Part shown: one piece after another, positions 54,549-64,000 of the stretch
How positions within the stretch are numbered: position 1 is the first letter of the stretch
How the letters are laid out: the number at the start of each line of letters is the position of its first letter
NCBI RefSeq assembly: GCF_902833055.1
Contig: NZ_CADFEJ010000020.1
Location: forward strand, 1-64,000
DNA from: Burkholderia territorii
GTDB taxonomy: Bacteria; Pseudomonadota; Gammaproteobacteria; Burkholderiales; Burkholderiaceae
Direction: 5' to 3'
Length of the DNA: 64,000 bases
The notes under the pieces: generated by a model
What the model was told of the DNA's origin: nothing
The model's input: only the letters and a program-made list of their open reading frames with translations
Databases searched by the model: none
Made by a program: the position numbers and the translations under genes

Positions 54549-55250
54549 TTACGCCGCGGCCGCCTCGCAATGCGCAATCACACCGGCGATCACGCGCGCG
54601 ATGTCGTGCGTGATCGCCGGGCCATGCATCGGCAGGATGATGTCGAGATCGAGCGTCTGGATGCGGCGCAATGCGCTCGCCAGGTGTGCAAGCGACGGCA
54701 GGTAGTCCGAGCGCGTGATCGCGTCGAGGATCGCCGGCAGCGGGTCGTCGGTCTCCTCCTTGCCGAAACGCATCAGGATGTCCGACGACAGCAGTGCCTT
54801 GTACGCCGGCAGATACACGACGAGCGCGTCCCACTGATGCACGTGCTTGGTGAAGATCGGCACGACGTCGATGCCGGACAGCGTCGTCTGCTCGCCGTCT
54901 TTCAGCGGAATCGCGCGCACGCCGAACACGTCGGCAAGCCCCCATGTACACATCGGATGTCCGTACGCGACCAGCGCCGGGTTGGCCGCGAGGAAGTCGG
55001 GCAGCGCGCCCATTTCGTCGGCCTCGAAGTGCGGGACGATCACGTTGCTGACCATCGACGGCGCAATGCCGACGGTGTCGAGCGCCGCGCTCAGTTGCGT
55101 GAAGTTGGAACGCGTGCCCGTTTCGACGCACAGCACGTCGCCGTGCGGCGATCGTACGAAGAACTGGCTGAAGCTCAGATTCAGCGTGTCGACGTAGGAC
55201 GTGGCGCGAAACAGGCCGTCGCGGACGGCGTCGATTCGGGAGGCGCTCAT
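54549..55250 (-). CDS. Diiron metallo-beta-lactamase-fold protein (flavodiiron ODP-like)
   Basis: The 233-residue protein matches the oxygen-reducing diiron domain of flavodiiron proteins. Ligands fall at H74, E76 and D78 (HFEADE), H136 or H138, D157 (SSD) and H209 (PMHGP), with spacing close to that of flavodiiron enzymes. The His that normally follows the third ligand is Glu79. There is no flavodoxin domain and no rubredoxin gene nearby, so an electron donor would be separate. An oxygen or nitric oxide reductase or sensor role is inferred only. Confidence 0.82.
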   Translation of the reverse strand: MSASRIDAVRDGLFRATSYVDTLNLSFSQFFVRSPHGDVLCVETGTRSNFTQLSAALDTVGIAPSMVSNVIVPHFEADEMGALPDFLAANPALVAYGHPMCTWGLADVFGVRAIPLKDGEQTTLSGIDVVPIFTKHVHQWDALVVYLPAYKALLSSDILMRFGKEETDDPLPAILDAITRSDYLPSLAHLASALRRIQTLDLDIILPMHGPAITHDIARVIAGVIAHCEAAAA

Positions 55251-55399
55251 CGGGGATCCTCGCGCAGGGAAGGGGCGGAGCCGCGCGGCCCGCGCACCGC
55301 GTATCGCGGTGCCGGCACACGGCGGCAGTCGATCTTCCGATCCAGTCTAGCAGTGCCGCTCCGGATCCGCGAACCGGGGCAACCCCGTGGCGCGCCCGG

Positions 55400-56170
55400 T
55401 CAGTTCTTCAGTTTGTAGCCGGTGCGGAACATCCACGCGACCACCGCGAGCAGGATCGCGAGGAACAGCGAGGTCGCGGCAAGGCTGATGCCCACGTGCA
55501 CGTCGGCCAGCCCGTAGAACGACCAGCGGAAGCCGCTGATCAGGTAGACGATCGGGTTGAACAGCGTGACGATGCGCCACGCGGGCGGCAGCATGTCGAC
55601 CGAATAGAAGCTGCCGCCGAGGAACGTGAGCGGCGTGATGATCAGGAGCGGCACGAGCTGCAGCTTCTCGAAGCTGTCGGCCCAGATGCCGATCACGAAG
55701 CCGAACAGGCTGAACGTGATCGACGTCAGCACGAGGAACAGCACCATCCAGAACGGATGCAGGATGTGAAGCGGCACGAACAGGCCGGCCGTCGCGAGGA
55801 TGATCAAGCCGAGCAGCAACGACTTCGACGCGGCCGCGCCCACGTACGCGATCACGATCTCCCAGTACGACACCGGCGCGGACAATATCTCGTAGATCGT
55901 GCCCGTGAAGCGCGGGAAGTAGATGCCGAACGACGCGTTCGAGATGCTCTGCGACAGCAGCGACAGCATCACGAGGCCCGGCACGATGAACGACCCGTAG
56001 CCGATCCCGTTCACGTCGCTGATGCGCGAGCCGATCGCGGAGCCGAACACGACGAAGTACAGCGACGTCGAGATCACCGGCGCGATGATGCTCTGCATCA
56101 GCGTGCGGCGAGTGCGGGCCATTTCGGCGCGGTAGATCGCGCGGATTCCGTGCCAATTCCAGTTCGCCAT
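55400..56170 (-). CDS. ABC-2 type exporter permease (YadH-like)
   Basis: The 256-residue protein has six helices and strong resemblance in order and length to E. coli YadH (FIVPGLVMLSLL, PLTFLGGSFYSV, NPIVYLISGFRW). It is the membrane part of an exporter whose substrate is unknown. It starts 5 bp after the ATPase gene stop. Confidence 0.9.
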   Translation of the reverse strand: MANWNWHGIRAIYRAEMARTRRTLMQSIIAPVISTSLYFVVFGSAIGSRISDVNGIGYGSFIVPGLVMLSLLSQSISNASFGIYFPRFTGTIYEILSAPVSYWEIVIAYVGAAASKSLLLGLIILATAGLFVPLHILHPFWMVLFLVLTSITFSLFGFVIGIWADSFEKLQLVPLLIITPLTFLGGSFYSVDMLPPAWRIVTLFNPIVYLISGFRWSFYGLADVHVGISLAATSLFLAILLAVVAWMFRTGYKLKN

Positions 56171-56175
56171 GTGTG

Positions 56176-57120
<945 letters not shown>

Positions 57121-57544
57121 GCTCACGGATGGCACGGCCGGTCGGTCCGACGCCGCGCGCCGCGCGTGCCCGGTGCCGCCGCGGCGAAGCGACGGGTGTC
57201 GGGTGCGGCATGGCGAACGGGCGTCATGTCGAACGGCGTTGTGGTGCGGGATCGCAGGACCGCCATATTAGCAATCGGAAGATGGAAATGCATTTCGATG
57301 CAAAGGATGTGCGATGCCCGTGCCGGATTTGCGGCCAATCTTGGCGTGCCATTCAATAAAGTGATGCTTTATTCGAATCGGGCGAATAATGCGTGCCGTT
57401 TTCCGGCAACCGGGCGTCGATCGCGTTTGCGCGTGCCGGAAGGGCGGGCGGCGACTGTGCCGCCCGAGCGGCGTTGCGCCGTATCGGGACGGCGGGCGCC
57501 GCGCTCGCGATAATGCGTTCCTGTCACTTCCCGGAGCGAAGCGC
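57121..57544. other. Divergent intergenic region between exporter and cupin genes
   Basis: The gap contains a 12-bp palindrome (GAAATGCATTTC, 57285-57296), a 7-bp dyad (AATAAAG 57355-57361 and CTTTATT 57367-57373) and a GC hairpin (57446-57465). A 25-codon frame starting at 57282 has a CxCxxC pattern but no good ribosome site, so it is not called. Confidence 0.5.
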
Positions 57545-57841
57545 ATGTCTTTGATCGATTTCAGATCCGTCGCGGCCGCGCAGGCCGTTGCATGGAAATC
57601 CACGATCGTCGGCGAGGTCGGGCCGGCACGGATCAAGGTGCTGCGCATGGACGCGCAGCCGTACGAAGCGGAAGTGCACGACTACAACGAAGGGCTGCTG
57701 GTGCTCGAGGGCACGCTGATGCTCGAGGTCGAAGGGGAGACGGTGATCGTGGAGGCCGGGCAGATGTATCTCGCGGTCGCCGGCACACGTCACGCGGTGC
57801 TGCCCGGTAGCTCCGGCACACTCGCAATCATCGACGTGTAA
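57545..57841 (+). CDS. Small cupin protein
   Basis: The 98-residue single-domain cupin has the first motif around HDYNEGLLVLEGTLMLEVEG and the second around GQMYLAVAGTRHAVLPG. Metal-binding His residues are only partly conserved, so it may be a binding or sensor protein rather than an enzyme. The start has GGAGCGAAGCGC upstream. It seems monocistronic. Confidence 0.85.
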   Translation: MSLIDFRSVAAAQAVAWKSTIVGEVGPARIKVLRMDAQPYEAEVHDYNEGLLVLEGTLMLEVEGETVIVEAGQMYLAVAGTRHAVLPGSSGTLAIIDV

Positions 57842-58466
57842 GGTTGCGCCGCAGCATGCATGCGGGCCGCCGGAGGCCCGCACGCCGGGGCTCGCGCGGG
57901 GCGACCGCCGACATTTCAAACGCGCGTTATACGGCCTGGGTATTTGTCTGAGCAAATAAATTGAAGGCTGTTTGAAAAAGTGTCAAAAACCGTGCTCGCA
58001 CTAGGATCTCGCAGGCCGGCACGTTTGGAACTCTGCATCCATTTACTTGTGCGGATCGTCCGATCATAGTCTCGACAAACGTCGCATCACGATAACGAAT
58101 CAAGCGTACGTACGGAGACCAATACATGAGACGCCTATCCGAGGGCCTTGCCGCACTGCCGATTCCGTGCTTTTCGCCGGATGCGGGCACGACGCGCATC
58201 GCATGCCTGCGTCATCGCAACGCGATGTCGCTGTAGCGGCCCACCACATTCCATTTCGATTTCCCCGATGGCGCCGTGCCGCATGACGGCGGCGCCGGAT
58301 AGCGCTTGCCTGCCGCAGCGATCCGGATCGCATTTGCATGGCCGGCAACGCGGCGCGCATTGCGCGCATCGTCATGCGCCGCGCGACGTCGCGGCGGCGC
58401 GATACCAACCGGCGGGCCACGCAGCCCGTTCGGGCGAGACCTGTCGTACCTCAAAAGGAGGGGTTG
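57842..58466. other. Intergenic region upstream of the DUF2957 cluster
   Basis: Of 625 bp, the first part has a GC hairpin (57862-57881) that may end the cupin transcript. The middle (57905-58110) is relatively AT-rich and contains a 6-bp dyad TATTTG/CAAATA (57941-57958), a likely promoter or operator area for the cluster. A 36-codon frame at 58125 follows a GGAG but has no recognisable product. Confidence 0.5.
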
Positions 58467-60080
58467 ATGTTTTGCATTCCTGATTGGTGGAAGGCGATCC
58501 TGACGTGCGCCGTGCTGGCGCTGCCGTTCGTTGCCGGTTGCGGCGGCGGCGACGATCCGGGCCCGATCAACGTGCCGCAGTGCTCGGGCAGCGCATGCGG
58601 GCCGAGCGGCGCGGAAACGACGCCGCCCGTCGTGACGAAGCTGTGTCCGGATTCGCTTGACTACACGACGACCTACACGGGCGGCGCCGGCAGCGGCGAA
58701 TACGTGAAGGTGAAGTTCGACACGACGAAGCTCACCTACCAGATGCAGTTCATCGAATCGTCGGTGCCGACGTCGGCGGGGCAGGTCAACGACACGCGCG
58801 CGGGCCTCACGATCAGCGGTGCATTCCATCATCCGACCAATCTGCCGACCGCCGAGCAGAACCGCTGCGCGTTCGTGCTCGACAGCGGCGCGACGAGCGA
58901 CGGCGCGTATGCGGTGACGATCAATCGCGCGGATCCGCCGATGCTGTTCGTCGGCAACGGCGTGGTCGGCGGCGGGATTCCGGGCGCGACGATCGCGTTC
59001 GCCGGTCTCGAGCCGTTCCCCGGCATCGTGCTCGGCACCGTGCCGTCGCGCACTTTCGATTTCTATCCGTTCATCGGCTTCACCGATACCGAAACGGATT
59101 TCTCGAAGGTCGCCGGGAACTACAACGAACTCGGCATCCATCTGTCGCCGGTTGGCGGCAGCGCGCAGAGCAGCACGGGGGCGGTCGGCTGGCAGCCCGA
59201 TGTGGTCAACTGGAACCAGACCTTCAATGCGGACGGCTCGTGCACCATCACGGCCGGCAGCGACTACTCGTGCCAGACCACCGGAACGCCGTGGGCGCTG
59301 CGCAAGAACGCGGACGGCTCGTCCGACAACGTGTTCGTGAGCCATCCGGTGGCGAGCGCCGGCGGCAGCCTCGTCTATCCGTTCGCGGGGCAGGGCTCGG
59401 CCATCGTCATCGTCGCGCCGAGCCAGGCGAAGGGCATCATGATCGTCGGCAAGCTCAACGGTGTGCTGGTGCCGGTGGTGATTCGCGTGGGCTACACGCA
59501 TATCGACCCGAGCAACCTGCTGGCGTCGGTTGCCGACGCCGAGGTGGGCATCTCGATGCTGTCGCGGACCACGGCCGTCGCGGCCAATTCGTTGAAGGGC
59601 GGTTTCATCGGCGCAACGAGCGCGTCCGCGTGCGGTATCGTGGCGCCGAGCACCGCGACGTTCGCGATCGCGACGGCGGGGCCGAGCTTCAACAACAACA
59701 TCCCGCATCCGGATCTGCCCGGCACGTTCGACGGCACCTTCTTCCTGGCACAGGCCGGCAGCTGCAACGACGGCACCGCCGTGTCGACGATCGCGGCGAA
59801 CTATACGTCGACGCTGTTCCAGGGCGCCACCGCTGCGTTCATCGACCCGCAAACGTCGTCGGTCACGTCGCAGTTCGCGCTGGACTACACGCAGGCAACG
59901 CCCGGCAAGATCAAGGTCACGGCCTCGCAGGACTTCAACGCGAAGGGCGCGAACGGCAACGTGGCGATCTTCGGCAAGGGCGACACCGGCTGGCTCGTGA
60001 CGGCCGGGAACATCTACGCGATGGTCGTCAACAACAGCAAGGTCAATCCGTTCTTCACGGTCGGCGCGTTCGTCCAGTAA
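58467..60080 (+). CDS. DUF2957 family lipoprotein, first copy
   Basis: The 537-residue protein has a lipobox (FVAGC, Cys25), so it is lipidated and sent to the envelope. It carries the DUF2957 layout: opening LCPDSLDYTTTYTGGAGSGE, a strand-rich repeating body and a closing FFTVGAFVQ. The ribosome site AGGAGG is optimal. It is paralogous to the next gene but about 120 residues longer, with an insertion around GWQPDVVNWN to VFVSHPV and a longer C-terminal half. The family is largely confined to Burkholderia relatives and has no known role. Confidence 0.85.
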   Translation: MFCIPDWWKAILTCAVLALPFVAGCGGGDDPGPINVPQCSGSACGPSGAETTPPVVTKLCPDSLDYTTTYTGGAGSGEYVKVKFDTTKLTYQMQFIESSVPTSAGQVNDTRAGLTISGAFHHPTNLPTAEQNRCAFVLDSGATSDGAYAVTINRADPPMLFVGNGVVGGGIPGATIAFAGLEPFPGIVLGTVPSRTFDFYPFIGFTDTETDFSKVAGNYNELGIHLSPVGGSAQSSTGAVGWQPDVVNWNQTFNADGSCTITAGSDYSCQTTGTPWALRKNADGSSDNVFVSHPVASAGGSLVYPFAGQGSAIVIVAPSQAKGIMIVGKLNGVLVPVVIRVGYTHIDPSNLLASVADAEVGISMLSRTTAVAANSLKGGFIGATSASACGIVAPSTATFAIATAGPSFNNNIPHPDLPGTFDGTFFLAQAGSCNDGTAVSTIAANYTSTLFQGATAAFIDPQTSSVTSQFALDYTQATPGKIKVTASQDFNAKGANGNVAIFGKGDTGWLVTAGNIYAMVVNNSKVNPFFTVGAFVQ

Positions 60081-60101
60081 CGGCGTAGCGAACATGGAAC
60101 A

Positions 60102-60126
60102 CCGGCGGCGCGCGCGTCGCCGCCGG
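60102..60126 (+). promoter_or_regulatory. Intercistronic hairpin between DUF2957 genes
   Basis: CCGGCGGCG (60102-60110) pairs with CGCCGCCGG (60118-60126) around a 7-base loop, with no T-run after it. It may stabilise the upstream mRNA or attenuate read-through. Confidence 0.45.
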
Positions 60127-60151
60127 CGAATCTAAATTCAAGAGGATTCCT

Positions 60152-61405
60152 ATGAATGTGAAGCATTGGATGGCCGCGGCATCGCTCGCGCCCGTACTGG
60201 TCGCGTGCGGCGGCGACGGCGACCCGCCGCCCGCGCCGGTGGTCCGGCTGTGCCCGCAGACGATCGACTACAACACGGTGTTCATCGGCGGCTCAGGCTC
60301 GGGCGAGCTCGTGAAGGTGCAGCTCGACACGACGAAGATGACGTACCGGATGACCTACCTCGCGTCGCCGGTGCCGACGGCCACCGGCACCGTGCAACCG
60401 ACGCGCGACACGGCGCCGGCCAACGTCGTCGACGGCACACTGGCCGACGAAACCGGCCTGCCGACCGCCAAGCTGAACCAGTGCACGTTCAGGATGCAGA
60501 ACGCGAGCCTCGACCCGAGCCGGCCGGCCCGCCTGTTCCTCGGCGAAGGTGTGCTGGGTGGCGCGATTCCCGGCGCGACGATCCAGTTCGACGGCGTGAT
60601 CGGCGTCGGCAGGATTCCGAAGACGACGTTTCCGTACTACCCGTTCATCAGCTTCTCGTCGCTCGAAACCGATTTGTCGAAGATCGCCGGCACGTACAAC
60701 CAGCTCGGTTACCACCAGGTGCCGTCGCAGAACTTCCAGCCGGTGGCGCTCGACCAGCAGGTGACGATCAACGCGGACGGCAGCTACGTCGAGACGGACA
60801 ACTTCGGCAAGAAGAACGGCGGGCAGCCGCTCGCATCGAGCGCGACCGTGAACCAGCCGTTCACGCTGCGCCCGGATGCATCGGCGTTCCAGTCGCTGAA
60901 CTACCAGCCGCAGATTCCGCCGACGCTCGCCGCGCTCGATCCGTCGAAGGCCGGCAAGGGCATCCTGATCGTCGGCAAGCTGCGCAACCAGCTGGTGCCC
61001 GTCTTCATCCGCACGGGTGCCGCGAACGCTGACCTCACGCAGGGCCCGCCGAGCGCCGACGACGAATCGGGCATCTCGTTCCTGAGCCCGCAGTCGGCAA
61101 TCGCCGAAGGCTCGCAGAACGGCGAGTACACGGGTGTCGACAGCGCGTTCAATTACCGCGCGACCGCGCTCGTCGGTGCGCAGGCGACGTTGCTCGATCC
61201 GTTCAACGCGTCCCAGGCCGTGCTCACGCGCGCGCTGAATCTCGACTACACGCAGAAGGTGCCGGGCGTCGTGACGACCGTGCACGCGGACGCGGCATCG
61301 GGGCCGGCGACCGGCAAGTTCGTGTTTACGGGCGGCGTGTTCGGCTTCCTCGACATGGCCGATACGAGCAATCCGTACTTCACGGTCGGCGCGTTCGTGC
61401 AGTGA
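60152..61405 (+). CDS. DUF2957 family lipoprotein, second copy
   Basis: The 417-residue protein has a lipobox (VLVAC, Cys19), then LCPQTIDYNTVFIGGSGSGE, clearly paralogous to the first copy, and the same ending FTVGAFVQ. The shared segments include the GAIPGATI region and YPFISFSSLETDLSKIAGTYNQLG. It lies 71 bp after the first copy and probably belongs to the same transcript. Confidence 0.85.
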   Translation: MNVKHWMAAASLAPVLVACGGDGDPPPAPVVRLCPQTIDYNTVFIGGSGSGELVKVQLDTTKMTYRMTYLASPVPTATGTVQPTRDTAPANVVDGTLADETGLPTAKLNQCTFRMQNASLDPSRPARLFLGEGVLGGAIPGATIQFDGVIGVGRIPKTTFPYYPFISFSSLETDLSKIAGTYNQLGYHQVPSQNFQPVALDQQVTINADGSYVETDNFGKKNGGQPLASSATVNQPFTLRPDASAFQSLNYQPQIPPTLAALDPSKAGKGILIVGKLRNQLVPVFIRTGAANADLTQGPPSADDESGISFLSPQSAIAEGSQNGEYTGVDSAFNYRATALVGAQATLLDPFNASQAVLTRALNLDYTQKVPGVVTTVHADAASGPATGKFVFTGGVFGFLDMADTSNPYFTVGAFVQ

Positions 61406-61478
61406 CCGCGCGCGGATGGAGACACGGTCGCGTCGCGCAAGGCTGCGCGGCGTGCCGACAGAATGAGGGGGAGACTTC

Positions 61479-62303
61479 ATGAAGAAGCTGATTGTCGCGG
61501 TTGTCGTCGCAGGCGCGTCGACGCTCGCATCGGCCCAGCAGGCGGGCGACAACGTCGCGACGCTGGGTTGGCTGCACATCATGCCGCAGGATTCGACCAA
61601 CGGGCTGACGACGAATCTCGCGAGCATGCCGATCAACGGGCCGTTGCGGCTGCCCGGGTCGTTCACTTCGCCGGGCACGAGCCTGACGGTCAACAACGCC
61701 GATACGGTCGGCCTCACGCTCACGCACTTCTTCACCGACCATATCGCGGTGACGTCGGTGCTCGGCGTGCCGCCCGAGTTCACGTTGACCGGGCATGGCG
61801 TGATCCGGCCGCCGGGCCCGGCCGGCTCGCTCGGCAGCGTCAACATGGACAATCCGTCGAACCAGCCTGCCGTGAAGAACGCGCGGCAATGGAGCCCGAC
61901 GATCATTCTGCAGTACTACTTCAATGCGCCGACGGCGAAGTTTCGCCCGTTCGTCGGGATCGGCGTGGCCTACAGCTGGTTCAGCAACATCGAACTGAAC
62001 GGCAACTTCGCGAAGGACATCAACGAAAACCTCGGCAGCGTGCTCGCGGCCGGCGCCGGCAAGCCGGGGCCGACCTCGGTGGAGGGCAAGGCGTCGTCGT
62101 CGTTCACGCCGGTCTACAACGTCGGCGCGAGCTATGCGATCGACAAGCACTGGGGGCTGACGGCCACGCTCACGTACATGCCGCTGAAGACCTACTCGTC
62201 GCTCGTGATCAAGGCCGCGGACGGCTCGACGCTCGCGACCACGCGCACGCGCCTGAAGGCTGATCCGCTGATCACGTTCGTCGGGATTTCCTACAAGTTC
62301 TGA
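61479..62303 (+). CDS. OmpW-family outer membrane protein
   Basis: The 274-residue protein has a signal peptide (MKKLIVAVVVAGASTLASA) and OmpW features: a strand-rich body, NADTVGLTLTHFFTDHIAV, FRPFVGIGVAYSWF, and the C-terminal ITFVGISYKF ending in Phe as needed for beta-barrel assembly. It is longer than typical OmpW (about 200-220), with extra loop sequence near 130 and 190. It likely forms an 8-stranded barrel for small hydrophobic compounds. Confidence 0.88.
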   Translation: MKKLIVAVVVAGASTLASAQQAGDNVATLGWLHIMPQDSTNGLTTNLASMPINGPLRLPGSFTSPGTSLTVNNADTVGLTLTHFFTDHIAVTSVLGVPPEFTLTGHGVIRPPGPAGSLGSVNMDNPSNQPAVKNARQWSPTIILQYYFNAPTAKFRPFVGIGVAYSWFSNIELNGNFAKDINENLGSVLAAGAGKPGPTSVEGKASSSFTPVYNVGASYAIDKHWGLTATLTYMPLKTYSSLVIKAADGSTLATTRTRLKADPLITFVGISYKF

Positions 62304-62424
62304 GCCGCCCGGCGTGCGTCGCGCGCCGGCGGTTTCCTGCGACCGAGCGGCCGGGCCGATCCGGCCGGGGCGTCGCGTTCCTGGCGGCATGCCGCCATTT
62401 GTGAAGAGAGAGGGGGCAGTTCAA

Positions 62425-62928
62425 ATGAGCATTCGCAAAATCGTATCGCTTGTTGCTGCAGTGGCATTCACCGCGGCGTCAGCCGCGCCTGCTTTCGCCG
62501 TGACCGTTTCGCGCGCCGACGGGCAGGCCATGAACCCGAACGGGGAGCCGTTCTCCGCGACGGGCCTCACGGTCCTGGCCAAGGGGTCGATCAACGCGAC
62601 CTGCAACGCGACGTTCAACGGCACGATCTCCTCGACGGGCATCGTCAACATCACGTCGACGACGTTCACCGGCGCCGCGACGTGCGGCCTGATCAGCGGC
62701 AGCGCGACCAGCGCGGCGCCGTGGACGGGCCAGGCCGACAGCACGACGCAACTGTCGATCAACAACGCGAAGGTGACCGTTTCGCTGCTCGGCACCTGCG
62801 GACCGAGCAAGGTCGTGACGACGTGGAGCGATCCGAATTCGTCGCTGACGTTCAACAACGCGGTGTTGACGCCGGACTGCACGGTCAGCGGCACGGTTGC
62901 CACGTCGCCGAAGTTCCACGTGCAGTAA
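62425..62928 (+). CDS. PraB/alkane-oxidation activator-like secreted protein
   Basis: The 167-residue product has a signal peptide (MSIRKIVSLVAAVAFTAASAAPAFA) and a Thr/Ser/Asn-rich body with paired cysteines (CNATF, TCGLIS, GTCGPS, PDCTVSG). It resembles the PRA/PraB proteins of Pseudomonas, which promote alkane oxidation and biofilm structure. GAGAGGGGGC precedes the ATG. It is the last clear member of the surface cluster. The functional parallel is by family resemblance only. Confidence 0.7.
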   Translation: MSIRKIVSLVAAVAFTAASAAPAFAVTVSRADGQAMNPNGEPFSATGLTVLAKGSINATCNATFNGTISSTGIVNITSTTFTGAATCGLISGSATSAAPWTGQADSTTQLSINNAKVTVSLLGTCGPSKVVTTWSDPNSSLTFNNAVLTPDCTVSGTVATSPKFHVQ

Positions 62929-63168
62929 GCGTTGCATGGTCGGAACCGGACGCCCGCCGGGACGAGGGCCGTGCAACGATGCGCGGCGTGCGATCCGGTT
63001 TCGCGATGCATTCGCGTCGTCGCGCGTATCGGCGTGACGACCGGCCGGCCGTCTGCGTCGCGATCCGATGCGGGCGGCCATGCAGCGGCCGGTGCGACGC
63101 ACCGCGCCGCCTGCGACGACGGACACGGAACGATCGTTTCGATTTGCCAGAACCATTCCGGACCCCCC

Positions 63169-64000
63169 ATGCTCACCGACCCAGCGAAGTATGGCGATGC
63201 CCGCGCTGCGACGCCCGACCGGCTGCGCACGGCCGCGTGGCTTCAGTACCTGATCGACCACCTGAACGATGCGGCGCGCGTGGCGACGGCCGACGCCGGC
63301 GCGATGGCCGCCACACCGACGCACGCGGCTCGAGTGCGTGCCGGCGCGACCCTGTCGCATGACGCGATCGCCGTCCTGCACGAGCTCGCGCCGTGGCTTG
63401 CAACGGACGGTGGCGGCTGCGCGTGCGACGCGACCGATGCGTGCACGCACGTTCCGGATGCGCGGCAGCTCGCGCACGCGGAGCGATGCTGCCCGGGATC
63501 GCGTGCGGCATTCGATGCGGCGCACGGCTTCATCGATGCGTGGACCTTCGACGATCCGAACGACGGCTGGGCCGCGCTCGAGCGGATTGCCGGCGGCGTC
63601 GCGCCCGGCAGCGACGAATTGGACGATGACGAAACGCGGGCGCGACTCGCGAGCGACGAAGGGCCGCCGCCTGCGAAGAACCTGAGAGAGCGACGCGCGG
63701 CCGTCGCGGCTGCCTGCGTGGAGCCGTCGGCCGGACCGGGGGCCGTCATCGACGCGATCGTGCTGCGCGTCTGCGGGCCGCGCGACGATGCCGCGCGCGT
63801 CGACGAGATGGCCGCGCTCGCGGTGTTCTGCGCGGAGCTTGCGGGCGGCAACGGGATTTCCTTCGCCGCGTACGGCGGTCGGCACAATCTGGTCGCACGG
63901 GCGATTCGCGAACGCCGCACCGATCTCGCGTCGGTGGACGGCCTGCTTGCGGCGGTGGCCGTGTGCCGGCTCGACCGGCTCGTCGGCGCGGGCAGTTTCT
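63169..64000 (+). CDS. Unrecognised protein, C-terminal end outside the window
   Basis: The frame is open from the ATG at 63169 to the right edge, 277 codons, with GC-rich third positions like its neighbours. No signal peptide or membrane segment is seen. It is Ala/Asp/Arg-rich and mostly helical, with a cysteine-rich patch around residues 83-105 (GGGCACDATDACTH, then ERCCPGS). No family was recognised. An antiparallel frame (63243-63920) exists but looks like a shadow. It lies 240 bp after the PraB-like gene; whether it belongs to that cluster is open. Confidence 0.55.
   Translation, partial: MLTDPAKYGDARAATPDRLRTAAWLQYLIDHLNDAARVATADAGAMAATPTHAARVRAGATLSHDAIAVLHELAPWLATDGGGCACDATDACTHVPDARQLAHAERCCPGSRAAFDAAHGFIDAWTFDDPNDGWAALERIAGGVAPGSDELDDDETRARLASDEGPPPAKNLRERRAAVAAACVEPSAGPGAVIDAIVLRVCGPRDDAARVDEMAALAVFCAELAGGNGISFAAYGGRHNLVARAIRERRTDLASVDGLLAAVAVCRLDRLVGAGSF

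Noticed and set aside
57282..57359. A 25-codon frame with a CxCxxC pattern
   Set aside because: The preceding GGAAG is too close to the ATG and the frame overlaps palindromic regulatory-looking DNA; interesting but unsupported.
58125..58235. A 36-codon frame upstream of the DUF2957 cluster
   Set aside because: A GGAG is present at a workable distance, but the product has no features and the third-position bias is weak.

Overview
The window is high-GC (roughly two thirds G+C by eye), densely coded chromosomal DNA from a Burkholderia, most likely a Burkholderia cepacia complex species and probably one of its secondary chromosomes. The reasons are the gene content (ESPR-type trimeric autotransporter adhesin, tandem DUF2957 lipoproteins, DUF4148 proteins, hopanoid genes, GlxA-type AraC regulators beside quaternary-amine catabolism) and the codon use. 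This placement is inference from family knowledge; no rRNA or tRNA gene is present to confirm it. No insertion sequence, prophage, integrase or CRISPR array was seen.

Layout. 1-1580: N-terminal part of a trimeric autotransporter adhesin that runs off the left edge, preceded by an AT-rich non-coding block (about 1620-2090). 2701-10076: ferritin-like protein, FMN reductase, a candidate small RNA with its own promoter and terminator (4947-5049), and a coupled DUF2339/DUF3999 envelope pair. 10674-14906: a quaternary-amine (choline/betaine type) ABC transporter with a GlxA-family regulator. 15042-22025: PACE efflux protein with divergent LysR regulator, Asp-box protein with a MoaD-like partner, NTF2-like protein with divergent LysR, Asp/Asn hydroxylase-like protein, two DUF4148 proteins and cytochrome b561. 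22486-24740: hopanoid genes hpnI-hpnL.

24820-31743 is a complete four-carbon sugar-acid operon (gntR-ltnD-otnK-otnC-MFS-otnI-denD) predicted to take L-threonate and D-erythronate to dihydroxyacetone phosphate. 31949-40320 is a sarcosine pathway: GlxA regulator divergent from sdaA-soxBDAG-folB, which would turn sarcosine into glycine and methylene-THF, with SdaA disposing of the serine formed from them. 41323-45159 is a YehZYXW-type osmolyte importer. 46390-53465 holds a lipoprotein X-prolyl peptidase, a divergent XRE-regulator/unknown-protein pair, esterases and a DinB-like protein preceded by a perfect 20-bp dyad. 53596-57841 holds a YciI protein, a diiron MBL-fold protein, a YadGH-type ABC exporter and a cupin. 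58467-62928 is a surface cluster of two DUF2957 lipoproteins, an OmpW-like porin and a PraB-like protein, followed by an unrecognised reading frame that runs off the right edge.

The strongest leads for something undescribed are the divergent XRE/unknown pair with a leaderless regulator (48967-50289), the 20-bp dyad that would bury the ribosome binding site of the DinB/hydrolase operon (53475-53519), the candidate small RNA (4982-5049) and the DUF2957-OmpW-PraB cluster.
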